NCBI GenBank assembly: GCA_902478715.1
Contig: CABSMC010000026.1
Span: 1-31,907, forward strand
Source of the DNA: an uncultured Adlercreutzia sp.
Lineage (GTDB): Bacteria > Actinomycetota > Coriobacteriia > Coriobacteriales > Eggerthellaceae
Length of the DNA: 31,907 nucleotides
Reading direction: 5' to 3'
In this document: piece after piece, positions 1 to 7,298 of the stretch
Numbering within the stretch: the stretch's first letter is position 1
How the letters are laid out: each line of letters starts with the position of its first letter
Notes under the pieces: generated by a model
What the model saw: only the letters and a program-made list of their open reading frames with translations
The model's database searches: none
Told to the model about the DNA's origin: nothing
Translations under genes and position numbers: made by a program

Positions 1-1064
1 TAATCGTCGCGAAACGCCGGCGGCCGCTCTCGGCCCCAGCGCCACCAAACGATGAGCGCCGCCAGCAGCAACGCCGCAGACAAGCCCAGCAGCCCCAAAA
101 CCAGCCCGAGACGAATAACCTCCTGAGACGTATCCGTATCGACCCACGTTTCCTCGTAACGGCTCGTCCAGTAGTACTGCAGGGTGCCCTGATTCGCCAG
201 GCGCGCCTCCTCGCTCAGGTTCGTCAGCCATTCGACGGGGAACATCACCCGCGCTTTGGCGTACATCGTGGGCTCGACCGCAGGATCCGTGAAGATCACC
301 GTACCGTCGGAGCGAATATCCACCTCGCCATCGGCAGGACCGTGACCCCACGCATAAACGTTTTCCATGACCTTCACGGAGTCGTCGGCCGCTACAGGCA
401 GCACCACTTCTGCCCGCACATCGGCCAAAGCCACATCGTAGTCCTGGGGAACATAAAGCCATTGGAAGTCGGCCGCGTCGTCGAAGGCCTCGATGGCGTC
501 TTCCACGCGGTAGACCACCTCGAACATGACGCGCTCGGGCATGGCATCCACGAAAGCGTAGAGCGTATGTTGAAACTTGTCGTAGGCCCAGGCGTCGTGC
601 TCGGGCCCTCCGCCGCCGCGCCAGGGCAAAAGGAACGTCGTCTCGGGAAGCTCCGTCCACTCCCCGGCAAGCGCACCATCGCCATCCACCGGCGCCATGC
701 GCACCCGTTCGATAGTAACCTCAGCCCCTTCGATGAACCCATCGTAGAGCCACTTCAACCGCTCCGGCGCGCTTTCCCCCTCCGTGAGGTCGAAGATGCG
801 CTGATCGGTCATGTGCACCGACCCGTCGGTCTCCACCGACGCCAGCAAGTCCACCTCCGAGCACCGATAATCCGCCGCCAGAGCTTTCCCGGGCATGCAG
901 AAGGGCAGGAGGCAAATCATCAACAGAATGACGGCGCAGAGGAGATACGGGGTGTTCCAACCGAGCGAGTTCCGCAGCGAACGGAACAGCCCAGTGGGCT
1001 GTTCCGCCGAGCGAGGACTGTCTGAGCGAATCAAGGTACCCCCTGATTCCGCCCCAAGCGACAT
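1..1064 (-). CDS. DUF2207-type membrane protein, partial (C-terminus beyond window)
   Basis: The open frame runs off the left edge, leaving about 354 N-terminal residues. After a long N-terminal stretch there is a hydrophobic signal-like segment ending in a GKALA/ADY cleavage-like site, then a beta-rich extracytoplasmic domain with the layout of DUF2207 predicted membrane proteins, and a transmembrane helix (LGLVLGLLGLSAALLLAAL) followed by WWRWGRER near the window edge. The ATG at 1064 follows AAGGG about 10 nt upstream; an in-frame TTG at 1034 is a second candidate start. It begins 23 nt after the stop of the second TrkA gene, so it may share that transcript. Oddly, residues about 11-40 are encoded by a dispersed repeat (944-1032), so the N-terminus may be recent or the true start uncertain. 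Function is unknown; DUF2207 proteins are uncharacterised membrane proteins. Confidence 0.75.
   Translation of the reverse strand, partial: MSLGAESGGTLIRSDSPRSAEQPTGLFRSLRNSLGWNTPYLLCAVILLMICLLPFCMPGKALAADYRCSEVDLLASVETDGSVHMTDQRIFDLTEGESAPERLKWLYDGFIEGAEVTIERVRMAPVDGDGALAGEWTELPETTFLLPWRGGGGPEHDAWAYDKFQHTLYAFVDAMPERVMFEVVYRVEDAIEAFDDAADFQWLYVPQDYDVALADVRAEVVLPVAADDSVKVMENVYAWGHGPADGEVDIRSDGTVIFTDPAVEPTMYAKARVMFPVEWLTNLSEEARLANQGTLQYYWTSRYEETWVDTDTSQEVIRLGLVLGLLGLSAALLLAALIVWWRWGRERPPAFRDD
944..1032. repeat. 89-nt dispersed palindromic repeat, copy A
   Basis: This aligns without gaps to 10836-10924 with 78 of 89 identical positions. The core is a hairpin, GGAACAGCCC-AGT-GGGCTGTTCC, flanked by direct CCGAGCGAG repeats. 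Compared with copy B two stem base pairs differ on both arms and stay paired. The copy lies inside the 5' coding part of the DUF2207-type gene. Confidence 0.85.
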
Positions 1065-1087
1065 GCAACCGGCCCTTTCCACAACCA

Positions 1088-1759
1088 CTAGAGCCCCCGA
1101 AACGCCAGCCGCACGTCGTCCAGCACGCCCTCATCCGCCACTACGATGGCCTTATCTCCCGGATGCAGCACCGTCTCGTCGTTGGCCACTTCCACGTCCC
1201 CTCCGCTAGCCACGGCCGCGATGATGGCGTTGTCCGGCAGCAGCACCTCGTTGATGAGCACGCCGTCCTCGTTGGAGAAGTGGCGCATGCGCGGCACCAT
1301 CACCTCGGCTAAGGCCACGTTGCCGTGAGTCAGCGACGACACGACGGATACTGAGCCCAAAAGCGCTTCCTCCTCGATAAGGTTCGCAATGAGCGTCGTA
1401 GAGGACACGCATTCGATGCCCACCTCGCGGAAGATGCGCTCGTTTTTCGGATTGTTCACGCGAGCGATGCAGCGGGGCACGCGGAACACGCGCTGGGCGA
1501 TTTCGCAGGATACGAGATTCGAATCGTCCTGGCCCGTGGTGGCCACGAACACATCGGCCTGGCGGATGCCCGCGTCCTCCTGGTAGCGCGAGTCGCAGCC
1601 GTCGCCGTGAATGACGAGGTACGGGCCTGTCAGCTGCACGGAGAGGCGATCGGCCGTGGCGAGCCTTTGCTCGATGACCGCCACCTCGTTGCCGCTCTTC
1701 AACATGATGCCAGCCAGATACGACCCGATTTTGCCGCCGCCAGCGATAACGATGTACAT
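1088..1759 (-). CDS. TrkA-family (RCK) potassium-uptake regulatory protein, second of a tandem pair
   Basis: A peripheral cytoplasmic protein of the TrkA/KtrA type, which binds NAD(H)/ATP-like ligands and gates a Trk/Ktr potassium channel. The N-terminus MYIVIAGGGKIGSYLAG is a Rossmann GxGxxG motif, with E33 of VIEQ ending the second strand; residues about 140-223 form a TrkA-C (RCK-C) domain (EVLLPDNAIIAAVASGGDVE). The ATG at 1759 is chosen because AGGTGA sits 5 nt upstream and overlaps the stop of the preceding gene. A GTG at 1768, directly abutting that stop, would add three residues. It is translationally coupled to the upstream paralogue. No TrkH or KtrB membrane subunit is visible in the window. 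Confidence 0.88.
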   Translation of the reverse strand: MYIVIAGGGKIGSYLAGIMLKSGNEVAVIEQRLATADRLSVQLTGPYLVIHGDGCDSRYQEDAGIRQADVFVATTGQDDSNLVSCEIAQRVFRVPRCIARVNNPKNERIFREVGIECVSSTTLIANLIEEEALLGSVSVVSSLTHGNVALAEVMVPRMRHFSNEDGVLINEVLLPDNAIIAAVASGGDVEVANDETVLHPGDKAIVVADEGVLDDVRLAFRGL

Positions 1760-1768
1760 GGGTATCAC

Positions 1769-2431
1769 CTAATCCAGAATGTAGCGCGAGAATTGCGCGA
1801 TGACGTCGTGGCGCACGCAGGCGAGAATGGAGTCGCCGGCGTACAGCAGCGAATCGGGCGTCGGGATGGAGGACGCGGAGCCGTCGGCACGTTCGAAGGC
1901 GATAATGCGCACCTCGTGATCGCGCTCGAGTTCCGAAACGCGGATCGTTTTGGCGTTGTCGCGGCTGGAGAGGTCCAGCGTGAAGCGGAGTACCTCGAAT
2001 TCGCCGAACGTGTCGATGTGGGAGCCGTGGCCTGACACAATCTTCGAGAACACATCCTCGGCCACCAGTGACGTGCCGCAGACGTAGTCGATACCCAGCT
2101 GCATATAGGCGCGCTCGTGGTCGGGATTGTACAGGCGCGAGATGACGTGGGGCACGCCGAACAGATGGTTGGCCACCTCCGCGCACATGAGGTTCGTGTT
2201 GTCCAGCTGGGTGACGGCGGCCAGCACATCGCACTCTTCCACGCCGGCACGGATGAGCACGTCCTCGTCGAAGCCCACGCCCTGCACGGTGCTGCCGTTG
2301 AAGTTGCGGCCGAGGTTCGCGAAGGCGTCGGCGTTCTTATCGATGCAGCAGACGTTGTTGCCGTTGTCCGAGAGCATATTGGCCAGCTGCGACCCCACGC
2401 GCCCGCACCCGACCACAATCACGTTGCTCAT
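1769..2431 (-). CDS. TrkA-family (RCK) potassium-uptake regulatory protein, first of a tandem pair
   Basis: 220 residues, starting MSNVIVVGCGRVGSQLANML: a GxGRxG dinucleotide-binding motif with D27 of CCIDKN as the acidic residue that binds the ribose. The NAD-binding domain spans about residues 1-130 and a TrkA-C domain follows (DNAKTIRVSELERDHEVRIIAFERADG). Members of this family associate with TrkH/KtrB channels at the inner membrane face and regulate K+ flux. The ATG follows AGGCAGGGA. It overlaps control signals with the downstream paralogue, whose start abuts its stop. A TATAAT hexamer lies about 35 nt upstream of the start. Having two single-RCK genes in tandem, rather than one fused TrkA, suggests a heteromeric ring; this is inference. 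Confidence 0.9.
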   Translation of the reverse strand: MSNVIVVGCGRVGSQLANMLSDNGNNVCCIDKNADAFANLGRNFNGSTVQGVGFDEDVLIRAGVEECDVLAAVTQLDNTNLMCAEVANHLFGVPHVISRLYNPDHERAYMQLGIDYVCGTSLVAEDVFSKIVSGHGSHIDTFGEFEVLRFTLDLSSRDNAKTIRVSELERDHEVRIIAFERADGSASSIPTPDSLLYAGDSILACVRHDVIAQFSRYILD

Positions 2432-2464
2432 TCCCTGCCTCTTTCTTATTCCTTAAGTAGGGCC

Positions 2465-2470
2465 ATTATA
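2465..2470 (-). promoter_or_regulatory. Probable -10 element for the trkA pair
   Basis: Reads TATAAT on the minus strand, 34 nt upstream of the first TrkA start. No good TTGACA-like -35 lies 16-18 nt upstream. It sits between the gene and the 100-nt hairpin element. Confidence 0.5.
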
Positions 2471-2501
2471 AACGCACTTGATCGCCCAAGGAAGTCAGCG
2501 A

Positions 2502-2601
2502 GGATCCGACAGGCACCTGCAATCGTGCCGAAAAGCGGCTGAGCGTACTTCGGTACGCGAGGGTAAGCTTTGAGGTGCGAGGGCAGGTGCCTGTCGGATC
2601 C
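2502..2601 (+). ncRNA. 100-nt rod-like structured RNA or palindromic element with tandem G-A pairs
   Basis: The outer arms GGATCCGACAGGCACCTGC (2502-2520) and 2583-2601 form a perfect 19-bp inverted repeat. Inside, CGTGCC pairs with GGTGCG (two adjacent G-U wobbles), then GA faces GA, then AAAGC pairs with GCTTT, then another GA faces GA, and GCGTAC-TTCG-GTACGC closes with a C(UUCG)G tetraloop. The wobbles, the sheared-type G-A pairs and the tetraloop are favourable only in RNA copied from the plus strand, although both neighbouring genes are on the minus strand. It occupies the 216-nt gap between the hydrolase gene and the trkA pair. Whether it is a mobile palindrome, a terminator or a small RNA is not known. 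Confidence 0.55.
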
Positions 2602-2647
2602 GCAGCATCGGCCAGTCCGTTCGTCCCGTCAGGGCGAACGGAACCCA

Positions 2648-3466
2648 TTAGATCAATTGCATCTGATTCAGCGTATCCCGATACCAGTTGTCGTAGTTCG
2701 GGGGGCAGTAGCGCATGGCGTAGGAGTAGCTGATGGTGAAGCCGTAGCCCCGAGCCAGACCGGCGACGTGGGCGCGGATGGCCGTGTCCCAATCGGGCCA
2801 GTTGGTCTGATCCCAGCCCCAAGCGTTGTGGGACTTGAAGCAAACGCGGCCCTTGGTGGACTCGGTGTTGGAAATGGCCGGAGACCAGCGCGGGTCGATG
2901 CCCGCTTCCCAGGCCGCCTCGGCGAAGGTCTCGCCGTAGCCAGACAGAGGGCTGCCGAACAGGTAATCGTTGATGCGCGCGGACCATTCTTCGATGAACG
3001 CCTCGCGACCGATGGAGAAATCCACATCGCCGGCCGGCAGGCTGCCGAAGGTAGCGTAGTAGCGGGAGCGCGTGGCGTCGGCCCGATCGATGGCCTCCTG
3101 CTCGGCGACGCGAGCGGCTTCCTCGGCGGCCAGGCGCGCGGCCTCTTCCTCGTCGGCGATTTCCTGCACGCCGGCGCTCACATCGCGGGACGAGGCGGTC
3201 TTCAGCGCTGCTTCCTCAGCGACGTCTTCCACGGCGAGAACGTCCGCGTCGGACTTGTCTTGCACGGTGTCGGGGGAAACATCGGAAGCGCTGGGGTTCT
3301 CGGCGGACTGGCGAGCGAGACCGAAGGTGGTCGCCCCCATGTCGTGAGAACCGGCGGACGCCCAACCAGCATCAAGGAAGCCCACGGCCAGCATCGGCAG
3401 CACGCAGAGCGCAACCATCGCCAGCACGACGGTTTTGCGATGACTCTGTTTGCGCCTTGTGACCAC
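2648..3466 (-). CDS. Membrane-anchored or secreted cell-wall hydrolase (lysozyme/glucosaminidase-like)
   Basis: 272 residues. A basic N-terminus (RRKQSHRK) is followed by one hydrophobic segment (about residues 12-35, TVVLAMVALCVLPMLAVGFL), serving as a signal or anchor. An acidic, Ala/Glu-rich linker and probable coiled coil follow (about 80-130), then a C-terminal domain (about 145-272) with IDPRWSPAISNTESTKG, HNAWGWDQTNWPDWDTAI and VAGLARGYGF. That pattern matches the glucosaminidase/lysozyme-like domain of secreted actinobacterial proteins, where the Glu after SPAIS-T would be the catalytic acid; the assignment of E200 is inference. The GTG start is used because GAGAAAGGGA lies just upstream and no ATG is suitable. 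It probably acts on peptidoglycan outside the cell. Exact bond specificity is not readable. Confidence 0.7.
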   Translation of the reverse strand: MVTRRKQSHRKTVVLAMVALCVLPMLAVGFLDAGWASAGSHDMGATTFGLARQSAENPSASDVSPDTVQDKSDADVLAVEDVAEEAALKTASSRDVSAGVQEIADEEEAARLAAEEAARVAEQEAIDRADATRSRYYATFGSLPAGDVDFSIGREAFIEEWSARINDYLFGSPLSGYGETFAEAAWEAGIDPRWSPAISNTESTKGRVCFKSHNAWGWDQTNWPDWDTAIRAHVAGLARGYGFTISYSYAMRYCPPNYDNWYRDTLNQMQLI

Positions 3467-3484
3467 TCATTCCCTTTCTCGACA

Positions 3485-3690
3485 GCACGAAACTAAACCG
3501 CTCAAGCGGCGCAGCGTGCTGGATTAGGGTGTGGGATTGCTGCAGTAAAGAATGCTATGCTGTTTTATGTCGCGGATATTTTACCCTAGTTGGCTGAAAC
3601 CGTGCCGAGGCGGTAGCCGACATCCACGCTTTGTTCGCTTGACAAAACGCACTTTCTGGGTTCCCGCAGGTCTCGCGGGTGCCACCCTGA
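3485..3690 (-). promoter_or_regulatory. Structured intergenic leader between the CorC-like gene and the hydrolase gene
   Basis: This gap of about 230 nt holds several potential minus-strand hairpins. Close to the hydrolase ribosome-binding site, CAGCACG pairs with CGTGCTG around an inner CCGCT/AGCGG stem. Further up, GGCTACCG pairs with CGGT-(TTC)-AGCC. A TAAAAT hexamer within GGGTAAAATATCC could be a -10 box. No riboswitch class could be matched with confidence. Confidence 0.3.
3658..3687 (-). terminator. Hairpin after the CorC-like gene, probable terminator
   Basis: On the minus strand GGGT and ACCC bracket a CCCGC-GAGACCT-GCGGG stem, beginning 10 nt after the stop codon. A TTTT run follows about 14 nt beyond the stem rather than directly, so termination strength is uncertain. 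Confidence 0.45.
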
Positions 3691-3696
3691 ACGCTG

Positions 3697-4548
3697 TCAG
3701 GCAGTCGTTACCGACTCTTCACAACTTGCCGATGGCAACTTCTTCACCTGCACGATGGAAATGCGCGAGCGGCGCATCTTCACTACCTTAAAGGCGTAGC
3801 CGTCGACCAGCAGCTCGTCGCCCACCCGGGGCACGGAGTCCAGCTCGTGGATGATCCAGCCCGCAAGCGTCTCGTAGTCGTCGGATTCTTCCACGGGCCA
3901 GCCGAGTTCCACGGCATCCTCCACGGGAAAGCGACCGTCGACGCGCCACTGGTTCGGCTCGACAAGCACAATGAGGTCGCGATCGTTGTCGGTCTCGTCG
4001 GCAATCTCGCCGACGATCTCCTCGATGATGTCCTCCATGGTGATGAGGCCGTCGGTGCCGCCGTACTCGTCCACGACTATGGCCATCTGCATGCGGGCCT
4101 CTTGCAGCTCCGACAGCAGCTTTAGCACGTTTTTCGTCTCGGGCACGTAAAGCGGCTCGTACATGAACTCGGCCACCGGGTCTTCGATGCGGCCGTCCAG
4201 CAGAGGGCCGATGAGGTCTTTGTAGGACACGAGGCCTATGACCTCGTCCACTTCCTCGTGATAGACCGGCAGGCGGGAATAGCCCGTGCCGCGCATGCGG
4301 TCGAGGGCCGCGCGGGCCGGTTCGGTGTCCTCGGCCATGATCATATCGACGCGCGGCTTCATGATTTCGCGCACCGTCATGTCGGCCAAATCGAGGATGT
4401 CGTTGATCATGCGCTTCTCGTCTTCGAGAAGCTCGATATTCTCGGCCACCATGTCCTTGATTTCGTCCTCCGTAACGTTTTCGCGTTTGGGGCGCAGAAA
4501 ATCGAGGAAGGCCGGCTTCGAATTTGCAGTGTCGTCTGTTTTACTCAT
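3697..4548 (-). CDS. CBS-domain protein of the CorC/hemolysin-related family (short form)
   Basis: 283 residues. Residues about 60-185 form a CBS pair (VREIMKPRVDMIMAEDT ... GYSRLPVYHEEVDEVIGLVSYKDL ... AIVVDEYGGTDGLITMEDIIEEIVGEI), and residues about 195-275 form the CorC_HlyC transporter-associated domain (GRFPVEDAVELGW ... YETLAGWIIHELDSVPRVGDEL). It lacks the N-terminal DUF21 transmembrane domain of long family members and so resembles E. coli CorC, a cytoplasmic accessory of Mg2+/Co2+ transport. CBS pairs bind adenine nucleotides; the actual partner is unknown. The ATG at 4548 is the only sensible start before the conserved region. The gene is 28 nt downstream of the PH-domain operon and may be part of it. 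Confidence 0.88.
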   Translation of the reverse strand: MSKTDDTANSKPAFLDFLRPKRENVTEDEIKDMVAENIELLEDEKRMINDILDLADMTVREIMKPRVDMIMAEDTEPARAALDRMRGTGYSRLPVYHEEVDEVIGLVSYKDLIGPLLDGRIEDPVAEFMYEPLYVPETKNVLKLLSELQEARMQMAIVVDEYGGTDGLITMEDIIEEIVGEIADETDNDRDLIVLVEPNQWRVDGRFPVEDAVELGWPVEESDDYETLAGWIIHELDSVPRVGDELLVDGYAFKVVKMRRSRISIVQVKKLPSASCEESVTTA

Positions 4549-4576
4549 GGGCGGTACTTTACCATATTTTCCGGGA

Positions 4577-6511
4577 TTACTGGTTGCCGCCGGGCTTCAG
4601 CCAGTCGAGCCACGCCATGGCGTCGGCGTGGGAGGCGTCGATGAGCGTCGTCGTGGTGCCGCCGGAACCAGCCGCCGTCGTAGCGAGCAGCGTGTCGGTG
4701 CCCGCACGACGCTGCAACGGGTTGCTCTTCGTGCACCCGAACTGGATTTTCTGGCGCGGGAAACTCACCGTTTCTCGAGAAAGGCCGCCGTTGCTCACCT
4801 GCATGAAGCGGTGGTTGTAGGCGAAGCTGGACTCGCGGGCCCACAGCACGGCGTTCACTACATCGATGACGAAGAGGATAGCCGCCAGCGCATAGCCACC
4901 CACCACGATCACGTTCCACCCAATGCTCAGAAGGAACAGATCCTCGGAATCGAGTTCTATGCCGCCGGTCACAACTTCTCCATTCACCCAACCGAAAACC
5001 ACTAGGCACACGGTGACTACCACAGCCAGCCAGAAGCCGCCGCCGAACCAGATGCTCTGGCGCAGCACGGCCCGGCGCAGCGCCACCTTCGCGACAGGCT
5101 TCGCCTCATGGGGAAGGTCGGAGAACTCCGGCACGAGCCCGGCGAGGATTTCCGGCACGCGGTTCATCTTCACGAAGGGATGGATGATGATCCCCTGGTT
5201 GGCCAGGGTGTTCTTCTGATTGCTACTGTCCTCGCCCGTGGCGGCGTCAATCTTGCCGAGGGACAGCTCGCAGTAGCCGAGCAGGCGGCGGATGAAGCTC
5301 TGCTTCACGACCACGGACTGCACGCGGTCGATGTCGATGCCTTGGAAGGTGTGCTGCAGCAGGCCGTACTCCACCTCGATGCGGTTGTTGCGGCGGCGCG
5401 CCTTGAAGCCGCCGTACCCAATGCACGAGCCCACCGCCGAGAACACCCACAGCACGAGCACCAGCACGATGATCCCTACCGAAACGGCCCCGATCAGGTA
5501 GGCCGAAGCCTGGGAGCCAGCAAAAACTAGGGCGCTTTCCACAGCACCATCGGCCGCGTCCCCCATCACATCGAAGACGAAGCCGACGATTTGCAGCACG
5601 CCGACAACCAGACCGGCGAAGATGAGCCCCACCGATGTGGTGTTGGACAGACCCGCGAGGAACAGCTCCTTATTGGTGAGACCGTACTCGTAGGTAACGC
5701 GGCCGGTGTCCTGAGCAGGACCGGCGAACACGCCGCCCACTTGGTTCCATGCCTCGGCGCCCACATCGAGCACGTTGCCCGCGGCGGCCGGGCTTGGCAC
5801 GTTGCCGGCAAAGGTCGCCGCCCCCTGAGCCATAGCCGCAATGCCGACCTCCACCGACTGCGGAATCGGGTCGCCCGCACCCGCCATACCCGTCGCGGTC
5901 GCACTCGCTGCACCCGCCATGCCCGACGCAACGGCAGCCTGAGCGGCCAGAGCGTTCTTGCGGTTGTAGAGCTCGGCGCGCAGCCACTCGGCCTGGGCCT
6001 TGGTGACGTAGGGCACCACGACGGCCTTGTTCGCCGCGCCTCCGGCCGTGTCGATGGAAACCGTGCACACGCCGAATAGCCGCTGAAGGAGCGTCGCCCG
6101 CTGATCGACCGACTGCACGCGCTGGTAGGGCACGTGCACCTGCTTCTTGTTGAAGATGCCGGAGCACAGCGTGAATTCGTCGGGGCCGACGGTGAAGTAC
6201 AGATGCTTGTAACCAACGACGCGCAGCCCGGCGACGATGCCAAACGTAAGAAGGATGACCACCAGCGTGCCGATGCCGGCCACCGCCATGATGAACCCGG
6301 CCTCGGCGCCCATACCCTCTTCGGCAACGAGCCCAATGATGGTGGAGAAGTTCGCCACCACAACGCATACGGCAATGATGAAGATCGTGCGCACGCTTTC
6401 GAGCCAGATGTAGCTGTGGTGCACATGGTGGCGCGGCAGCTCAGTCGATGGGGCAGCCGCCGCAGGGGGCATGGGCGCGGGCGCCTGCGGGGGCACGTTC
6501 GGCGCGCTCAT
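4577..6511 (-). CDS. Large bacterial PH-domain membrane protein (YdbT-like), three PH domains
   Basis: 644 residues. A Pro/Ala-rich N-terminus precedes two transmembrane helices (about 41-62 and 72-98). A bPH_2 domain (DUF304) follows at about 100-180 (FTLCSGIFNKKQVHVPYQRVQSVD), then more helices, a second PH domain at about 380-450 (YGLLQHTFQGIDIDRVQSVV), another helix pair, and a third PH-like domain at about 565-640 (VSNGGLSRETVSFPRQKIQF). Between the first PH domain and the next helices sits an unusual Ala/Gly-rich insert (about 185-275). Family members are membrane proteins; B. subtilis YdbS/YdbT are implicated in envelope stress resistance. The start ATG directly follows the TAA of the smaller PH gene (TAAATG), with GAGAGGA upstream, indicating translational coupling. 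Confidence 0.85.
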   Translation of the reverse strand: MSAPNVPPQAPAPMPPAAAAPSTELPRHHVHHSYIWLESVRTIFIIAVCVVVANFSTIIGLVAEEGMGAEAGFIMAVAGIGTLVVILLTFGIVAGLRVVGYKHLYFTVGPDEFTLCSGIFNKKQVHVPYQRVQSVDQRATLLQRLFGVCTVSIDTAGGAANKAVVVPYVTKAQAEWLRAELYNRKNALAAQAAVASGMAGAASATATGMAGAGDPIPQSVEVGIAAMAQGAATFAGNVPSPAAAGNVLDVGAEAWNQVGGVFAGPAQDTGRVTYEYGLTNKELFLAGLSNTTSVGLIFAGLVVGVLQIVGFVFDVMGDAADGAVESALVFAGSQASAYLIGAVSVGIIVLVLVLWVFSAVGSCIGYGGFKARRRNNRIEVEYGLLQHTFQGIDIDRVQSVVVKQSFIRRLLGYCELSLGKIDAATGEDSSNQKNTLANQGIIIHPFVKMNRVPEILAGLVPEFSDLPHEAKPVAKVALRRAVLRQSIWFGGGFWLAVVVTVCLVVFGWVNGEVVTGGIELDSEDLFLLSIGWNVIVVGGYALAAILFVIDVVNAVLWARESSFAYNHRFMQVSNGGLSRETVSFPRQKIQFGCTKSNPLQRRAGTDTLLATTAAGSGGTTTTLIDASHADAMAWLDWLKPGGNQ

Positions 6512-7003
6512 TTAGACGTCCTCTCGGGCCAGACGCGCCAGCTCGGCGGCACGGTCGCGCAGCACGTCGGCCTCTTCGATGCCGAGGCCGGGAATCTCGT
6601 GTTCGCCGGCGGCTGTGGCCACGGTGACGCTGGACAGCCCGAAGGCGCGCAGGATGGGCCCTTGGCGCGTGTCAGTGTTCTGTACGCGGATGAACGGAAT
6701 GACGAAGCGCTTGCGCCAGAAGATGCCGCGAGCAATATCCAGGTAATCCGGCGTAAGCTCGTAGCGCCAACGAGCATAGCGAATGGGCGGCAGCACCACC
6801 ACGCACAGCACAAGCAGCGCCGCGAACACAATGGCCACGATTAGAGCCACCACGCCAGCCCACGCCTCTTCCGGTGCCACCAGCGCTATGATAGCGAAGG
6901 GCAGAAAGCAGCACAGGAACGAGACCGCGATCCAAATGGCATCATTAATGCGCCAGACGCTCTTGATGCGCGGGTTCAACTGATTGGCGGGCATTTCTCG
7001 CAT
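6512..7003 (-). CDS. Small bacterial PH-domain membrane protein (YdbS-like)
   Basis: 163 residues from the ATG at 7003, preceded by AGGAAGG with an 8-nt gap; the open frame extends further up but without a comparable ribosome-binding site. Two adjacent hydrophobic helices (about 22-44 and 50-75) are followed by one bPH_2 domain (YELTPDYLDIARGIFWRKRFVIPFIRVQNTDTRQG ... AFGLSSVTVATAAGEHEIPGL). This is the usual YdbS arrangement, and such proteins are normally encoded next to a YdbT-like partner, as here, where the stop codon abuts the next start. A membrane complex of the two is likely by analogy. Function in this organism is not established. Confidence 0.85.
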   Translation of the reverse strand: MREMPANQLNPRIKSVWRINDAIWIAVSFLCCFLPFAIIALVAPEEAWAGVVALIVAIVFAALLVLCVVVLPPIRYARWRYELTPDYLDIARGIFWRKRFVIPFIRVQNTDTRQGPILRAFGLSSVTVATAAGEHEIPGLGIEEADVLRDRAAELARLAREDV

Positions 7004-7084
7004 AGCCGAATCCTTCCTCGTTCGGGCGGAGCTCTTCAGCCGGCCCTTCTTCCAAGCGACTCCCCACAAGCCGCCAAATTCAGA

Positions 7085-7123
7085 CGGCCTCGCGAAGGCC
7101 GCCACGTTTTCCCGACCATACTA
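7085..7123 (-). promoter_or_regulatory. Possible promoter and leader hairpin of the PH-domain operon
   Basis: A TAGTAT hexamer on the minus strand (7118-7123) lies about 115 nt upstream of the 7003 start. Downstream of it CGGCCT-TCGCG-AGGCCG forms a 6-bp hairpin (7085-7101). No clear -35 was found. Confidence 0.3.
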
Positions 7124-7212
7124 CCCCACTTTTCGCCTTCGCGACGAAACCTTAGGGATTCTTAAGGAAGAAAAGCGAATGCGCCAACGCGCCAATGTGC
7201 CTTGATGGGAAG

Positions 7213-7298
7213 CAGCGGAGAGCCGAGGGGCCGACCCCCCTTCGAAGCAGCCGGCCCCAACATGCTGCGAGCCCAGGGAGGGGGGATCCCGGGCTCGC
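7213..7298. terminator. Two tandem GC-rich hairpins
   Basis: GCGAGCCC-A-GGGA pairs with TCCC-GGGCTCGC (7267-7298), giving about 12 bp with one bulge. Next to it a 7-bp stem of GGGGCCG with CGGCCCC encloses a loop containing TTCGAA (about 7217-7249). They follow the MarR remnant on the minus strand, where a transcription terminator would be expected, but no T-tract is obvious. Confidence 0.45.

Noticed and set aside
2570..3496. 308-codon plus-strand frame opposite the hydrolase gene
   Set aside because: It has no ribosome-binding site or recognisable domain, and its 5' end overlaps the 100-nt hairpin.
3590..3690. c-di-AMP (ydaO) or c-di-GMP riboswitch before the hydrolase gene
   Set aside because: GCGGGAACCCA is suggestive, but the other conserved blocks of either class could not be found by eye.
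3661..3692. T-box-like string (AGGGTGGCACCCGCG on the minus strand)
   Set aside because: It resembles the T-box antiterminator core but has an extra C. It lies 10 nt after a gene, has no upstream specifier stem, and is not followed by an aminoacyl-tRNA synthetase or amino-acid gene.
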